A stretch of DNA of 64,000 nt from Carpediemonas membranifera (taxonomy: Eukaryota > Fornicata). The position numbers were made by a program, and so were the translations under genes. Each line of letters opens with the position of its first letter. Position 1 is the first letter of the stretch. Positions 1 to 9,513 of the stretch are shown here, one piece after another. The notes below the pieces were generated by a model. It searched no databases. It worked only from the letters and a program-made list of their open reading frames with translations, and had not been told where the DNA came from. The stretch is taken from the NCBI GenBank assembly GCA_019828565.1, contig JAHDYR010000013.1, positions 186,001 to 250,000 on the forward strand. The letters run 5' to 3'.

Positions 1-100
1 CTTTTGAGTTTCGTACCAAACCCAGACTTGAACACCCTCAAGCACAACGACCCGTGATGCTTCCACCCAATCCAAGAGAGGTAAAAGTTTACATTCGGGT

Positions 101-423
101 TTAGGTCTTCCGAGCAGCTTCAAGCTCCTCCTCGAGCTCGGCATTGCGCCGCTTGAGGTCGGCAACCTGAGTCTCAAGGTTTTGGAGCTTAGCCTCGGTA
201 TCGGAGCACAAGTACTGCTTCACGAACCTGTATGAGCTAAAAGAAGGGGTACACACTCAAGCGCGTTCGGGGGACGCTCGGGCTCCTCATAGAGAGCGAC
301 GAGAACCTTAGTTACAGTATCGATCACGCCATTTCTGTCGAGATATTTGCGGAACTCTTCCTTCTTAGCATCCGGGGTCTGTGTAACGCTGCTGTATCAG
401 TAACTAACCTGGTATGAGGACAT
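101..423 (-). CDS. MYCBP: MYCBP/AMY-1-like small coiled-coil protein, three exons
   Basis: Spliced model: exon 1 at 423-409 (five codons), intron 408-379 (30 nt), exon 2 at 378-257, intron 256-228 (29 nt), exon 3 at 227-101. The joined frame is open for 87 residues. The core TKVLVALYEEPE followed by ALEFVKQYL is the MYCBP signature, and the last ~35 residues are a leucine-zipper coiled coil; animal MYCBP has 103 residues with the same layout. In animals the family binds Myc and AKAP scaffolds, and the Chlamydomonas homologue FAP174 is a flagellar central-pair protein. A flagellar role is inferred here because the window carries other axonemal-type genes. The unspliced sequence has an in-frame stop in intron 1, so splicing is needed. 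Family is secure; exon 1 is the weakest part. Confidence 0.82.
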
Positions 424-792
424 ATTGCACCGGTGGGAATTTTGGTCCTAAAAATGCACCAGCTGTCTCGATTGAATAGATGAAGGGATGTGGTCTCGAG
501 AACAATGACAAATGACGTCTCTCTCTTTAGTTCGGGGTAGTACTTCGACAAATGGCCTTTTTCTAGAGTTGAAGTGCGCGCACCGACTCTTGCTTGATGC
601 GCCACGCCGCTGGTTCACACCACCCTTGGAGTCCTGCAGTCCATAACCTGTCATGGCCCTGTTCCCACTCGCCCCCGATCACTCAGCGTCTCTCAGTGCG
701 GTCGAGGTGGCGGGGCCAACTTCAACAACAGCATCACCCACGATTCCACAACTGCCACATCCCATCCAAAAAGCCGATGCGATTTACGTCAC
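424..792. other. gap between MYCBP-like gene and eRF1
   Basis: About 370 bp with no convincing gene. It should hold the MYCBP-like promoter (minus strand) and the 3' end of eRF1. Open frames on both strands here lack codon bias and recognisable motifs. Confidence 0.5.
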
Positions 793-2109
793 TTACATAA
801 AGTCCTCGAGGTCGTCGTAATCGTCCATCTCCGCGTCAATGATGGCCGCCATGTCGACCTTCCAACGGAGAACGCCGCCGATGCCGCCGAAGCCCTTGAC
901 GAACTGGTGGCCCTCCTGCGACCTGTCCGTGATGAAGTGGAGCCTGCAGCCGAAGTTCTTGTAGTTCTGCACGATCCATTCGCTGAGGAGCTGCTCGTCG
1001 AGCACGTCGAGCTTCTTACCCGTGTCAGAGAGGAAGAGGTTGTTGTCGTTCTTGTTCTTGATGTCGTCGGGGGTCATGATGCGAACGATGGGGACGTCGG
1101 GGTTCTCGTTATCCCTGAACACGTAGCGGACGTGCGCCAAGTTCTCCCACAGAATGAGGTCGTCAACAGAGCCAAGGTCGAGGGCATGCATCGTGTCGCT
1201 GACGCCGAAGCAGAACTGGCCGGTGTCGCGGGAGATCTCCTCGAAGTAGCCGGCGATGAGCTTCTTTTCTTCGAGCAGCTTGACGTTGGCAAGACACTCT
1301 TGGGCAAGATCGATGGCCTGGTTGAAGCCGTCCTCTCCACCATAGCTGACGTCGACCATCTTGAGGACGATCTTCTTAAGCCTGGGGTCGAACATGTCAG
1401 AGCCGGCCAGCACGGACTTGAAATCGGCCGAGCCAGCCAGGATGAGGCCCTGGACATTTGGCTTCTCGTTATCGATAAACTGCTGCACAGCAACCTCGCA
1501 CACCTTGCGCACATAGTGGTGGCGCTTCTCCTCGCGGAGACGGGAGAATCGGACGGCGGACTGGCCACCGCGGCCGTGCTTCTTGGGCAAGTCGACCGAG
1601 AACGAGTGGAGAACAGTACGTGTGCTGCCGCAGACAGTGCCGTAGAGGCAGCCGTTACCGTCCATGATGATGAAACCGAACTTCTTGTCGTCCTCGAGCA
1701 GCTCGCGGAGGGGCTCAGTGTGGAACTTGTTGTCGCACAGATAGAGGCTCTGCTTGATCGGGCGGATGGGCTCGATAGTCATGGAGACCTTCTTCTCCTT
1801 GCCTTCGTCGCCAATGACTGTGCCCGAGTACACAACGAGGCCGTTGGGAGGCACGCGGGTGTAGAGCTTGAGCTTCTGCTGTGTGGAAGTGATAGCGGCG
1901 AGAACGGAAAGTCTGTTCACGCGAGACTTGATGTTCGACGCGGTGCCGTACTCTTCAGCGAGCATCTTGCTGTACCGAGAGATCTGGTCGCCTGCAGGGA
2001 TGATCAGCGAAACCATAGAGGTACCGTTGCCCTTCGCCTGCTCAAGGTGCTCTACAAGCTTTCTAACACGCCAGAGATCGATGTGCTTGTCCTCTTCGTT
2101 ATCAGCCAT
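793..2109 (-). CDS. eRF1: eukaryotic peptide chain release factor 1 (eRF1)
   Basis: Class I release factor that reads all three stop codons in the ribosomal A site and triggers peptidyl-tRNA hydrolysis with eRF3. It has 438 residues, against 437 in human. The stop-recognition elements are intact: GTS at ~29-31, TASNIKS with NIKS at 59-62, and YLCDNKF at 124-130 (the YxCxxxF motif). The catalytic GGQ is at 182-184 within [18 protein letters not shown]. The C-terminal domain ends in an acidic tail, [12 protein letters not shown], as usual for binding eRF3. One exon; the ATG at 2109 matches the usual N-terminus. Normal stop-recognition motifs agree with the standard genetic code seen across the window. 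Its partner eRF3 lies about 58 kb away on the same strand. Confidence 0.97.
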   Translation of the reverse strand: MADNEEDKHIDLWRVRKLVEHLEQAKGNGTSMVSLIIPAGDQISRYSKMLAEEYGTASNIKSRVNRLSVLAAITSTQQKLKLYTRVPPNGLVVYSGTVIGDEGKEKKVSMTIEPIRPIKQSLYLCDNKFHTEPLRELLEDDKKFGFIIMDGNGCLYGTVCGSTRTVLHSFSVDLPKKHGRGGQSAVRFSRLREEKRHHYVRKVCEVAVQQFIDNEKPNVQGLILAGSADFKSVLAGSDMFDPRLKKIVLKMVDVSYGGEDGFNQAIDLAQECLANVKLLEEKKLIAGYFEEISRDTGQFCFGVSDTMHALDLGSVDDLILWENLAHVRYVFRDNENPDVPIVRIMTPDDIKNKNDNNLFLSDTGKKLDVLDEQLLSEWIVQNYKNFGCRLHFITDRSQEGHQFVKGFGGIGGVLRWKVDMAAIIDAEMDDYDDLEDFM

Positions 2110-2333
2110 GTTGTTCTGACGACGCGCTCCTCTGGCATAAACTGCACATCAGTCGAATCTTGAACGAGACCTCAGTTGGGAGGAGACTCAGAACCAGCGC
2201 ACAGTGTTAGTATGATCATGGCTGGATCGCACAGTGACTGGCGCACAGTTGGTCCACTGAGCGGGGCATTAAGATCATTTCGATGAGATCAACATCATGA
2301 TACCTCACTGGTTTCTCGCTACATTGTATGTTT

Positions 2334-2633
2334 TTACTCGAGTGCCTTCTTAGCGGCATCAATGACGGCCACGACCTCGGCATCCTGCTGTGCGACAACA
2401 TTGTCCTGAATCTTGGTCTGAAGATCCTTGAGAGCCACCGCAAGGCGCTTCTTAGAATCTCTGACCATCATTTCAGACTCAGCGATTGATTCCTTCTGCT
2501 GCTTGAGCTTAAACTCGTCATCCTTGTATCTGTCGAGCTTCCCTTGCTCCTCTACCACCTCCTTCTGGTAAGAAGTGATGTCATTCGTAGTGCGCTTCAC
2601 TACACCGATCTTGATCTTAAGTTCCCGCTCCAT
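2334..2633 (-). CDS. TBCA: tubulin-specific chaperone A (cofactor A)
   Basis: 99 residues with the length and heptad pattern of tubulin cofactor A, which holds beta-tubulin in the folding and recycling pathway in the cytosol. Seen: an N-terminal helix with LKIKIGVVKRTTND, then Y-x-KEV-x-EQ-x-x-L in the first third (family signature K-x-Y-x-x-E), then helices with ES-x-x-MVRD-x-KKRL-x-x-A-x-x-DL and a short tail. The family forms a three-helix bundle of 90-110 residues. Single exon, ATG at 2633. It is ~220 bp upstream of eRF1 on the same strand. A flagellate needs steady tubulin folding, but no regulation is visible. Confidence 0.88.
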   Translation of the reverse strand: MERELKIKIGVVKRTTNDITSYQKEVVEEQGKLDRYKDDEFKLKQQKESIAESEMMVRDSKKRLAVALKDLQTKIQDNVVAQQDAEVVAVIDAAKKALE

Positions 2634-2901
2634 TTGTCTTCAAACGAAATGTTTGGACCTTAACCTGCGAATGATGTTGGGTGGTTAACAGGGTGAGGGA
2701 ATAAAAAGGATGATGTGTTGCTGACGGGTTTGTGCGAGTGTGGACAGAGTGACGTCACTAGAGTGGTCCCTACATGCAGCTACGGTTTCTACATTCCTTC
2801 TTTTGAACGTCACCCAAACGTCTGTCGTCGCCACTCCACCGGCGATGCCCGACACCGCGCTGCTTGTACATTTTTAATGGGTAAATTACTATAAATATGT
2901 A

Positions 2902-3543
2902 TCAATCCAGCCTGATCGTCTCTGCCGACACTCTGTTCTGCCTGAAAGGAGACGCCATATGAAGCCTCACCTTCACAGCATCACTGGACGGGGCCGTACG
3001 TGGCATGGTAAACGGCGAGGTGTGTCTCGAGATGCTCACAGTTTTTCCCCCGCGTCGGGGTGTTCTGCCGGCACGCTTGACTCCATCGAGTCGGCCAGAA
3101 GTGGGAGTGCTGGGCATCGTAGAGGAACCTCTGGGAGAAGGGACCTCGAAGGGAGACTGCATGCCGATAGTAAGGGCGCTCGGGAGGATGGGAACGCCGT
3201 CGTTGTTGAAGTATTGCTGGATTTCGAGCTCGCTGTCAACATTGGAAACGCCAATGCCCGGGATAATAGGGTTTAGGGCGAATGGCGAGGCCTGTGAGGC
3301 TGTAGAAAGATCCACAGAAGATAGCAGCTCGCATTCCATGCCTGTGCGCTCGCTTCTGTCCATCCATTGGGATGGCATCGGAGTTGCTGGCACGCTTCTA
3401 TGCAACAGCGGTAACGGCTTCCACTGGCTCTGATCGGGTTCTGACGGGTTTTGTAGAGAATTACGGCGGCAATCTGGCTGTGGAGAGCTCATTTTGTGAT
3501 CACGATCAAAACTGCACCGGAGTCGGTTGTGGTGCCAGATCAT
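2902..3543 (-). CDS. hypothetical Ser/Pro-rich protein
   Basis: Open frame of up to 213 residues; a second in-frame ATG at 3492 (MSSPQPDCRR) may be the real start and would give 196 residues. The protein is rich in Ser, Pro, Thr and Arg, with several SP/TP dipeptides (possible proline-directed kinase sites) and basic stretches such as GRTPRRGGK. It has no membrane segment and no recognised domain; the middle part contains a short hydrophobic run, FALNPIIPGIGVSNVD. It is probably disordered. The codon pattern is less GC3-biased than in the housekeeping neighbours, so it could evolve fast. An upstream exon cannot be excluded. Confidence 0.5.
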   Translation of the reverse strand: MIWHHNRLRCSFDRDHKMSSPQPDCRRNSLQNPSEPDQSQWKPLPLLHRSVPATPMPSQWMDRSERTGMECELLSSVDLSTASQASPFALNPIIPGIGVSNVDSELEIQQYFNNDGVPILPSALTIGMQSPFEVPSPRGSSTMPSTPTSGRLDGVKRAGRTPRRGGKTVSISRHTSPFTMPRTAPSSDAVKVRLHMASPFRQNRVSAETIRLD

Positions 3544-4149
3544 GGTCTGGGCGGTAGACGTGAATCCTCGCCAAGAACCTGTCTGAGAGTCGGCGTGGCC
3601 AGCTGAGGCTTGCCGGACTTGTTTGAAGTCAGTGGAGTCCGTCTATGATAAACTTGTGTCCATCGCAGGTCGACCTCGGATAACGAGAGCGGCGATATTA
3701 TCGTCATGTAGACTGGGTACAGTTTGGTTAAAGGCACCTTGCATGACAGTGTCCTGTCGCCACAAGCTGCAGGACCAACGCAGACCACTGAGATAAGCGA
3801 ACCTCGACCGACAGGCACAAGGAGACCGTCGTGCGATGAAGGCTGGTGTAGGCAAGGGTCGGCCGGCGGGAGACATGATTGCTGAGGTCATCGAGAGAAG
3901 CACGCCATTGAGGTGGGTGACTGGATTAGTGCGGACCCAGCCTATTCTCTGGCACTGACTAGATCGCCCTTCAGGAGTTAGATGCAGTCCGTGATAGAAG
4001 TCAACTGCACAATCGCATGTGACGCTCATGGAGAACGACATGAATGAGAACGAACTGGCAGAGTCAAGTTGCACTGCTCGAGCATCCATCGCACTGCTAC
4101 TACAGACCTTTACTATATTTACGACATTTACCTGTTTTTTCAGAACTCG
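3544..4149. other. gap without a supported gene
   Basis: About 600 bp. Overlapping minus-strand frames (for example 3643-4089, 148 codons) are open but have mixed codon use, an odd Cys/Arg-rich composition and no motif. It may contain the 5' end of the Ser/Pro-rich gene and the 3' end of the broken kinase gene. No RNA gene was recognised. Confidence 0.4.
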
Positions 4150-4548
4150 TTAGTCCAGTCGGTTCGCCAGCATCTCGTTGTATTGCTCGCAGCAGCCGTC
4201 GTGGATGACGGGGTCGTCGTGGCCGAGACAGACTGTGTTCCCGCACTCGCGGCACGTGACCTGTCTCCGGTTCGCGCTGACCGTGGCTGACCGATGGCAG
4301 TGGGGGAACGTGACGGTGTGCAGCCTTGCGACGCCCTCGGGCATGTCGACTGCCTGGCGCGGCGCCATCTCGCACTCGCTGCCGTAGTGGGCCATGTGCT
4401 CTTCCTGGTTGGTGGCACGCAGAGCAGGGACTTGTGGCAGAAGTCCTGGTCGAGCTGAGTACGACATGCGATGATGGCGCAGCTGTCCAGCCACCATCGT
4501 GTAAGGTCAGCTCCCCGCATGTAGGACAGCGGCGGATACCACAGACGT

Positions 4549-5619
4549 CTACGGTGGCGCCACCGCGAAGGCCGAGTCGAACACGGCGTGGCGCAGCTCA
4601 ACCGGGTCCGTCACCCGGGGCAGGTGGGCACCGCCGGCACAGTCGGCGTACACGCGGTGGTGGCTGTGGAGGGTCACGCCGACGGAGCCAAGCTGGGGGA
4701 GCTGGCCGCCGAACACGTGGAAGGCGAAGCAGCGGCGCGTCTCGTCGTCCTCGAGCACGGCGCGGAGGGCGTCCTGCACGCCCTGGCTGTCCGCGGGGAA
4801 GCGCAGTGGGGCGAGCACGGTGTCGACCGTGAGCGGGTTGGGGCGCACGAGCAAGGCCCGCAGCTGGGCGGGGGTCAGCGCGAGAACCTTGGTGCTGAAG
4901 CGCGTCTTCGCGGCCATGCCGTTGCGGAAAATCTGCATGCGCTCGACGAAGCGGCGTCTCACCTCGTCGCCGTACGCCTTGAGGTCGCCCTCGAAGCCCT
5001 CGAGCGGGCACGCGGGCGTAGCTTCCGCAACAGAACGCTGGAGCGCCTGAGCGACGATGGTCATCAGCGCTCCCAGGTCGACGCGGCCGCCTGTGAGCGC
5101 GACGATCCAGGCGTCGCTGACCATGTCCGCGGGCAGGGTGATGCCGTCGAGCAGCATGAGCTGCAGCACGCGGCCGGGCCCCAGCAGGACCGGGCGCAGC
5201 TCGACGACCAGGTCGAGCAGCACCTTCGCGGAGTCGTCGCCCGAGAGCGTCGCGGGGATGGCGAACAGGTCCTCCTCGCACGCGGCGATGCTGGCCAGGC
5301 TCGACGAAATGTCATCAGCGAGGGCGATGTCGATCGGGTCCTCGCGGAACATCTGCAGACGCGCGCGGTCGATGTCGTCGACGAAGGCGTGGGCGCTTGC
5401 GAATCTGTTGCTCGCCGCGTTGAGATCAAACTCGGGGTCCAGCTCGTTGGCAGCGGCGGTGAAGAGGCCGTCGGCCAGGGCGCGGCGGACGGACCAGCGG
5501 GCCTCGGGGTGGGTGGCGAGCATGCCGGAGAGCACCTCGCGCAGGGCGTCGGGGACAGCGACAGTGGCGAGCAGGGCGGTGCAGAGCTGGTCGTCGTTGA
5601 CGGTCGAACTCTCGAGCAA
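4549..5619 (-). CDS. second open part of the broken gene: kinase C-lobe end and HECT-like region
   Basis: About 356 codons in frame, part of the broken gene at 4150-9007. It begins without an ATG, directly continuing the kinase C-lobe (PDALREVLSGMLATHPEARW is a kinase helix pattern: last helix then L-x-x-x-P-x-x-R). The rest is mostly helical with a terminal domain: LTPAQLRALLVRPNPLTVD, then FAFHVFGGQLPQLGSVGV and HLPRVTDPVEL. The spacing resembles the HECT C-lobe (FTPEEL..., F-x-TG-x-x-x-LP-x-GG, LPxxxTC), but the catalytic Cys position is not Cys. The HECT call is inference from spacing. The frame ends at a TAG, after which the zinc-binding tail continues in another frame. Confidence 0.5.
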   Translation of the reverse strand: MLESSTVNDDQLCTALLATVAVPDALREVLSGMLATHPEARWSVRRALADGLFTAAANELDPEFDLNAASNRFASAHAFVDDIDRARLQMFREDPIDIALADDISSSLASIAACEEDLFAIPATLSGDDSAKVLLDLVVELRPVLLGPGRVLQLMLLDGITLPADMVSDAWIVALTGGRVDLGALMTIVAQALQRSVAEATPACPLEGFEGDLKAYGDEVRRRFVERMQIFRNGMAAKTRFSTKVLALTPAQLRALLVRPNPLTVDTVLAPLRFPADSQGVQDALRAVLEDDETRRCFAFHVFGGQLPQLGSVGVTLHSHHRVYADCAGGAHLPRVTDPVELRHAVFDSAFAVAPP

Positions 5620-5799
5620 GTCCTTGTTGCAGCTGAGAGAGGATGTCCCTGCAGAAATCCGTGTAGTCCATGGCCATCAGCGCCAGCGTCGTCAGGCCCG
5701 CGTGGTATACATCGGCGGCCTGCTGCTCGCGGTGGCGGAGCTTGAGATTCTTCCTCATCTTGACTTCCTCGGGCGCGCTGAATGCGAGCGCCGTCGCGT

Positions 5800-5858
5800 T
5801 CACGGCGTCCATGTTCGAGGCCGTCTCGAAGTCGACGAGCACGGGGTGGCCCTCGCGC

Positions 5859-5891
<33 letters not shown>

Positions 5892-8004
5892 CAGACGCCC
5901 GCGCTGTGCAGGTCGTGGATCGCGGTGAGCAGGCCGTTGGAGCAGTCTGCGCAGGCTGTCGGGCGAGTTGGCTGAGGCGTCGCGCAGGTGGCGCTCGAGG
6001 CGCTCCCTTGACGATCGCGCCGGTCTTCCTCTCAGGATCAGAGAGGTCGAGGAGGACGAAGTGCAGCCTGGGCACGGCGGGGCTGTGCGCCATGCGCGAC
6101 AGGATGCCCGCCTCGCGGTCGCAGAGCTTGCGCTGGTGCGCGCTGTCGAGCTTGAAAGTCTTGGCGAAGTAGATCTGGCCGTCGCGGGCCACGATCTGGC
6201 ACAGCGCTCTGTTCTCGCTGACGGTCGACTCGACGGCGAAGTCGGACAGCGACAGGTCGGCGCGCATCTCGGGGAGGTCCATGAGGTGGGCCAGCCCCAT
6301 CTCATGCAGCTCGGCGAAGAGGCTGGCCGACGGCGCGGTGAGGGCCTCCAGCTCGGGGCAGAGCCGGACGAGCTGCGGCGTGCGGCGGGCCAGGACGGCG
6401 ACCATCTTTGCGAGTGTGGCGTTCGCATTCTCGAGGTCATCCGCCGCATCTTTGAGGATCGCTGCACCATTCTTACGGGGCCGGCTGTAGAACTCCACCG
6501 TCTCTTTGAGACTTGTCATCGAGCTCTTGAGGTGCTGGTTGTCGCCGAGCGTCTGGAGCTGCACAGTGATGGCGTCGGCCTCGGCGAACCCAGCCAGGCG
6601 GACCTCAGCCTCGGCGGCCAGGCCAGTCAACTGGCGAATGGTGCGCTCCTCGGCGCTCGTGTCATCGCCAAGCTCCTTCTGAACGAGGGTCCACTGCCAC
6701 GTCTCGCGGACGGCCGGCTGGAGGAAGGCGCGGAGCGTGGCGTACCTGGCCTGCAGCTCGGGCGCGAGGGTGGGGAAGCCGACGACCTCGTTGTCAGCGA
6801 CCTCGAGCACGCGGGCCATCTCGTCGAGCGAGGGGAGAGACTCTGGCTCGAAGGCGGCGGCGCTGTCAATGATGGATGAGGCCGCCTGGTAGTCAGCGCT
6901 GACAGCTGCGATCGTGGTCTCAAGCGCCTCGACCCCGGCCCTGGCCTGGGCGATGGCCGCCTTGTACTCTGCGACACGGGTCTCTGGCTGGCGTCTGGCA
7001 TGGCCGAGTCGGCTGATGAGACCAGCGGGCGACGGGATGGGGCCAACGCCATCGTGGGTCGGGATGGCGGCCGAGAGCAGGGGGTGGCCCTCGAGCATGG
7101 CGCTGATGTCCGCGGCGCGGCTGGCTTCGGTGAACCGGCCGGTCTGGGGCGAGGCGCAGAACGAGGCCAGGGTCGCCTTCAGGTCTGCGACTTCAGACCT
7201 CGCGTGAGATAGCTCAGCTCTGAGCAACTCCATGTTCTGCTCGGCCCTACTTTCCTGCTCGGCCATGGCTGTCTGAAGCATGCGGCAGTTCCCATCAGAA
7301 AGGATCGCGTCGACCTCGAGGGCATGCCGGTCGGCGCTGAATAGGCCATCGGTCAGAGTGACGGTCGTGGCTGGGTCGGCGGTGGTGACAGTGAAGCTGC
7401 TCGGCACTGCGTTTGATGTCACGTGAGTCACAACCTGCTTCAACTGGTCGATTGTTGCGTCAACCAGGAAAACGTTAGAAACGGCACCCGAGCAGAAGTC
7501 GGCAACATTCTGGTCGCATATGCATGCAATGTAGAGCTTGATGAGCTTGGCCAGGCCTTCATCATCGGAGTCTGTCTTGGCGAACTTGTTTTCAAGCCAG
7601 ACTCTGGCGGCGGGGCGGGCCAGCGTCATCGTAAAGGAGCGGGGCAGACCAGTGGCGAGGAAGTGGAGGATGATGCGAGCGATGTCGCAGGGGAGTACTT
7701 CTGAGTCGCCAGGGTCGATGGCGATGTCGGCATCGGGGGCGACTGGGCTGGAGCAGAGCTGGTTGACGGTGGCCTGGAACTGGGTGGTGCGGGGGAGTGC
7801 GCTCCAGACCTTCGCTGTCGTGTCACTGGATCCAGACACAATAGTGGTGCCGTCTCGGGAGAAGGCGACACCCATCATCTTGCCATCGTGCCCCGAGATC
7901 GTTCTGATCAGTGCCCCAGTCGCGACGTACCACTGCTTGATGGTTTTGTTAAGGGGCCCAGACACCAGAGTCCTGCCGTCGGGGGAGAAGGCGATACTCC
8001 GCAT
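5800..8004 (-). CDS. longest open part of the broken gene: end of WD40 repeats, helical region, start of kinase
   Basis: A 734-codon uninterrupted stretch inside the broken gene at 4150-9007, listed separately because a gene finder would call it alone. It starts inside the WD40 array (two repeats: RSIAFSPDGRTLVSG and GVAFSRDGTTIVSG). It continues through two copies of a novel module (SFTMTLARPAARV, SFTVTTADPATTVTLTDG) and a long helical region. It then enters the kinase N-lobe (QIYFAKTF, with the probable ATP-binding Lys). From about 6005 downward the translation becomes Ala/Arg/Pro/Ser-rich noise because the true frame has moved. The first ATG of this stretch is internal to a repeat and is not a natural start. 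Confidence 0.6.
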
Positions 8005-9007
8005 AATGCGCGTGTGTCCATCAATCGTCTGAGTCAGCTAGGAGTTGCGGTGTCCCAGAACTTGATGGCCATTGTTACCGCCTGATGCGATGATGGCCCC
8101 ATCGGGTGACACGGCAATGCCTGCCACTCCGGAACCATGATTCATGGTCCTGATGCATTCGCCAGTGGCGGAGCTCCACTGCTTGACCTTGTAGTCCAAA
8201 CTTCCAGTGTAAATTGTCGAGCCATCAGGGGATATGGCCACACCACGCACATAACGGCAATGACCTGATAGTGTCAGTCTGCACTGCCCTGTCTCGACGT
8301 CCCAGACCATGGCGGTGCAATCGTGCGATCCAGAGACCAGGGTGAGGCCATCAGGGGAGAATGCAACGCAGCTCACATAAGACGCATGCCCGATGAGCGT
8401 CTGGGTCCTGTCCGGTGTTTGTGTCCCAGACCTCAATGAAGCTGTCTACATCACAACTCGTGGCAATGGTCGACCCGTCCGGCGAGATGGCTATGCTCCA
8501 AATGCGTTCACCATGTCTCATGGTCCTGATACACTGACCAGTGGCCGAGTCCCACTGCTTGACGGTCGCCGTCACCTGATGCTGTGAAGATGGTGCCGTC
8601 GGGGGAGGTGGCGACACCGTGCACCAAACGTTCGTGCCCGCTCAGTGTCCTAATGCACACACCAGCTTCATAGGCTTCGTGGACCGCGTGTTCCATGCTT
8701 CGAGCGCGAACTTAACGCGATTGTTCTCATGGTCGGCCTCGAGTCTGCCATCCACCATCGAAACGGTAACGGCGGGCTCAGTGAGCTCCATCGTCAGCGT
8801 ATCAGGTTCTATGCTCTCGCTGAGCAGGTACTGGATAACCTGCTCGAGGTCCTGGACGGTGATTGGCGTCTCGCCTCGCTTGAGGATCTGGATGCCCTCG
8901 GGGCCGGGGTGCTCGGAGCTTGCGGTGCGGATCTGTACATCTACTACGCTACAGCCGTCGCTGTGTGAGAATGCGGCCTCAATACGTACCACTGGCTGTG
9001 TAATCAT

Positions 9008-9513
9008 GGAATCGGCGGATCAAACGCGTTGGGCGTGCTGTGTGAAAGAATCGCGTTGCAGCTGTGTTGCTGCTGTTGTAACGCACCATCTGTGTCAGAA
9101 TCGCTCTGGGATAGCGTACTTTGGACATCATCGCGTCATCGCCTCTGCGAGCTCGAATGTCGCGTGACGAAAATGGTCTAAACTCCCCCGCCTGCCTCCG
9201 CATCACCGCACTGTTAGCATTTGCCTGCATCAGGTGTCCTCCCCCTCATCAGGTCCCCGGCCGTGACGTTGGTCGACTTCAGCAGGCTCAGCGGCACCCC
9301 CCATTGGCGCCATCGCCGCCGGTATCATGAGCGGTGTCTACCCCTCCCTCGCGAACGGTGTGACCGATGGCATGACGAGTGTGTGCTCCTGGTCGGGGCG
9401 GGTGCGCATGGCTTGCTCGTCTTGACCCGGCCTGGCCTCTTCGGCAGGGCGAAGGAGCGCCTACGTGCTGAATTCATCCGTCGGGACTTCACCAATGCGC
9501 AGTTTAAGGAGAT
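9008..9513. other. gap with a cluster of splice-acceptor-like motifs
   Basis: About 500 bp between the broken kinase gene and succinyl-CoA synthetase beta. Read on the minus strand, the 130 bp next to 9007 contain several ACACAG/CACACAG motifs and GTACGC/GTACGT donor-like hexamers at 28-30 nt spacing. They could mark a short 5' exon/intron series of the kinase gene. No reading frame could be joined with confidence. Confidence 0.35.

Larger units (their letters stand above)
4150..9007 (-). pseudogene. broken WD40 - protein kinase - HECT-like - RBR-like multidomain gene
   Basis: One long minus-strand gene is recognisable but its reading frame changes about eleven times. From the N-terminus (9007): a ~100-residue region of unknown fold; about six WD40 repeats (8690-7810) with repeated AxSPDGxxxxxGS and W-x-x-x-TG units; repeats of a ~60-residue Ser/Thr-rich module; coiled coil; a protein kinase domain with CHRDLKPENVML and DFE in place of DFG; a region resembling the HECT C-lobe that lacks the catalytic Cys (LPRVTDPVEL where LPxxxTC is expected); and a C-terminal zinc module like RING2 of RBR ligases (RRCPTCGE, FCHK, VTCRECGNTVCLGHD). 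Breaks near 8660, 8565, 8410, 8075, 8040, 6005, 5955, 5620, 4550, 4525 and 4455 are each one base, mostly in short homopolymers. Protein sense is conserved on both sides of each. It may be a young pseudogene or a run of assembly indels. Confidence 0.72.

Noticed and set aside
907..2163. 418-codon plus-strand frame opposite eRF1
   Set aside because: A shadow of the GC-rich eRF1 codons (Val/Leu/Asp/Glu-rich translation); the same holds for long frames opposite TTLL, S28, MetRS and others.
3643..4089. 148-codon minus-strand open frame
   Set aside because: No domain, unusual Cys/Arg composition and no codon preference; kept as gap sequence.
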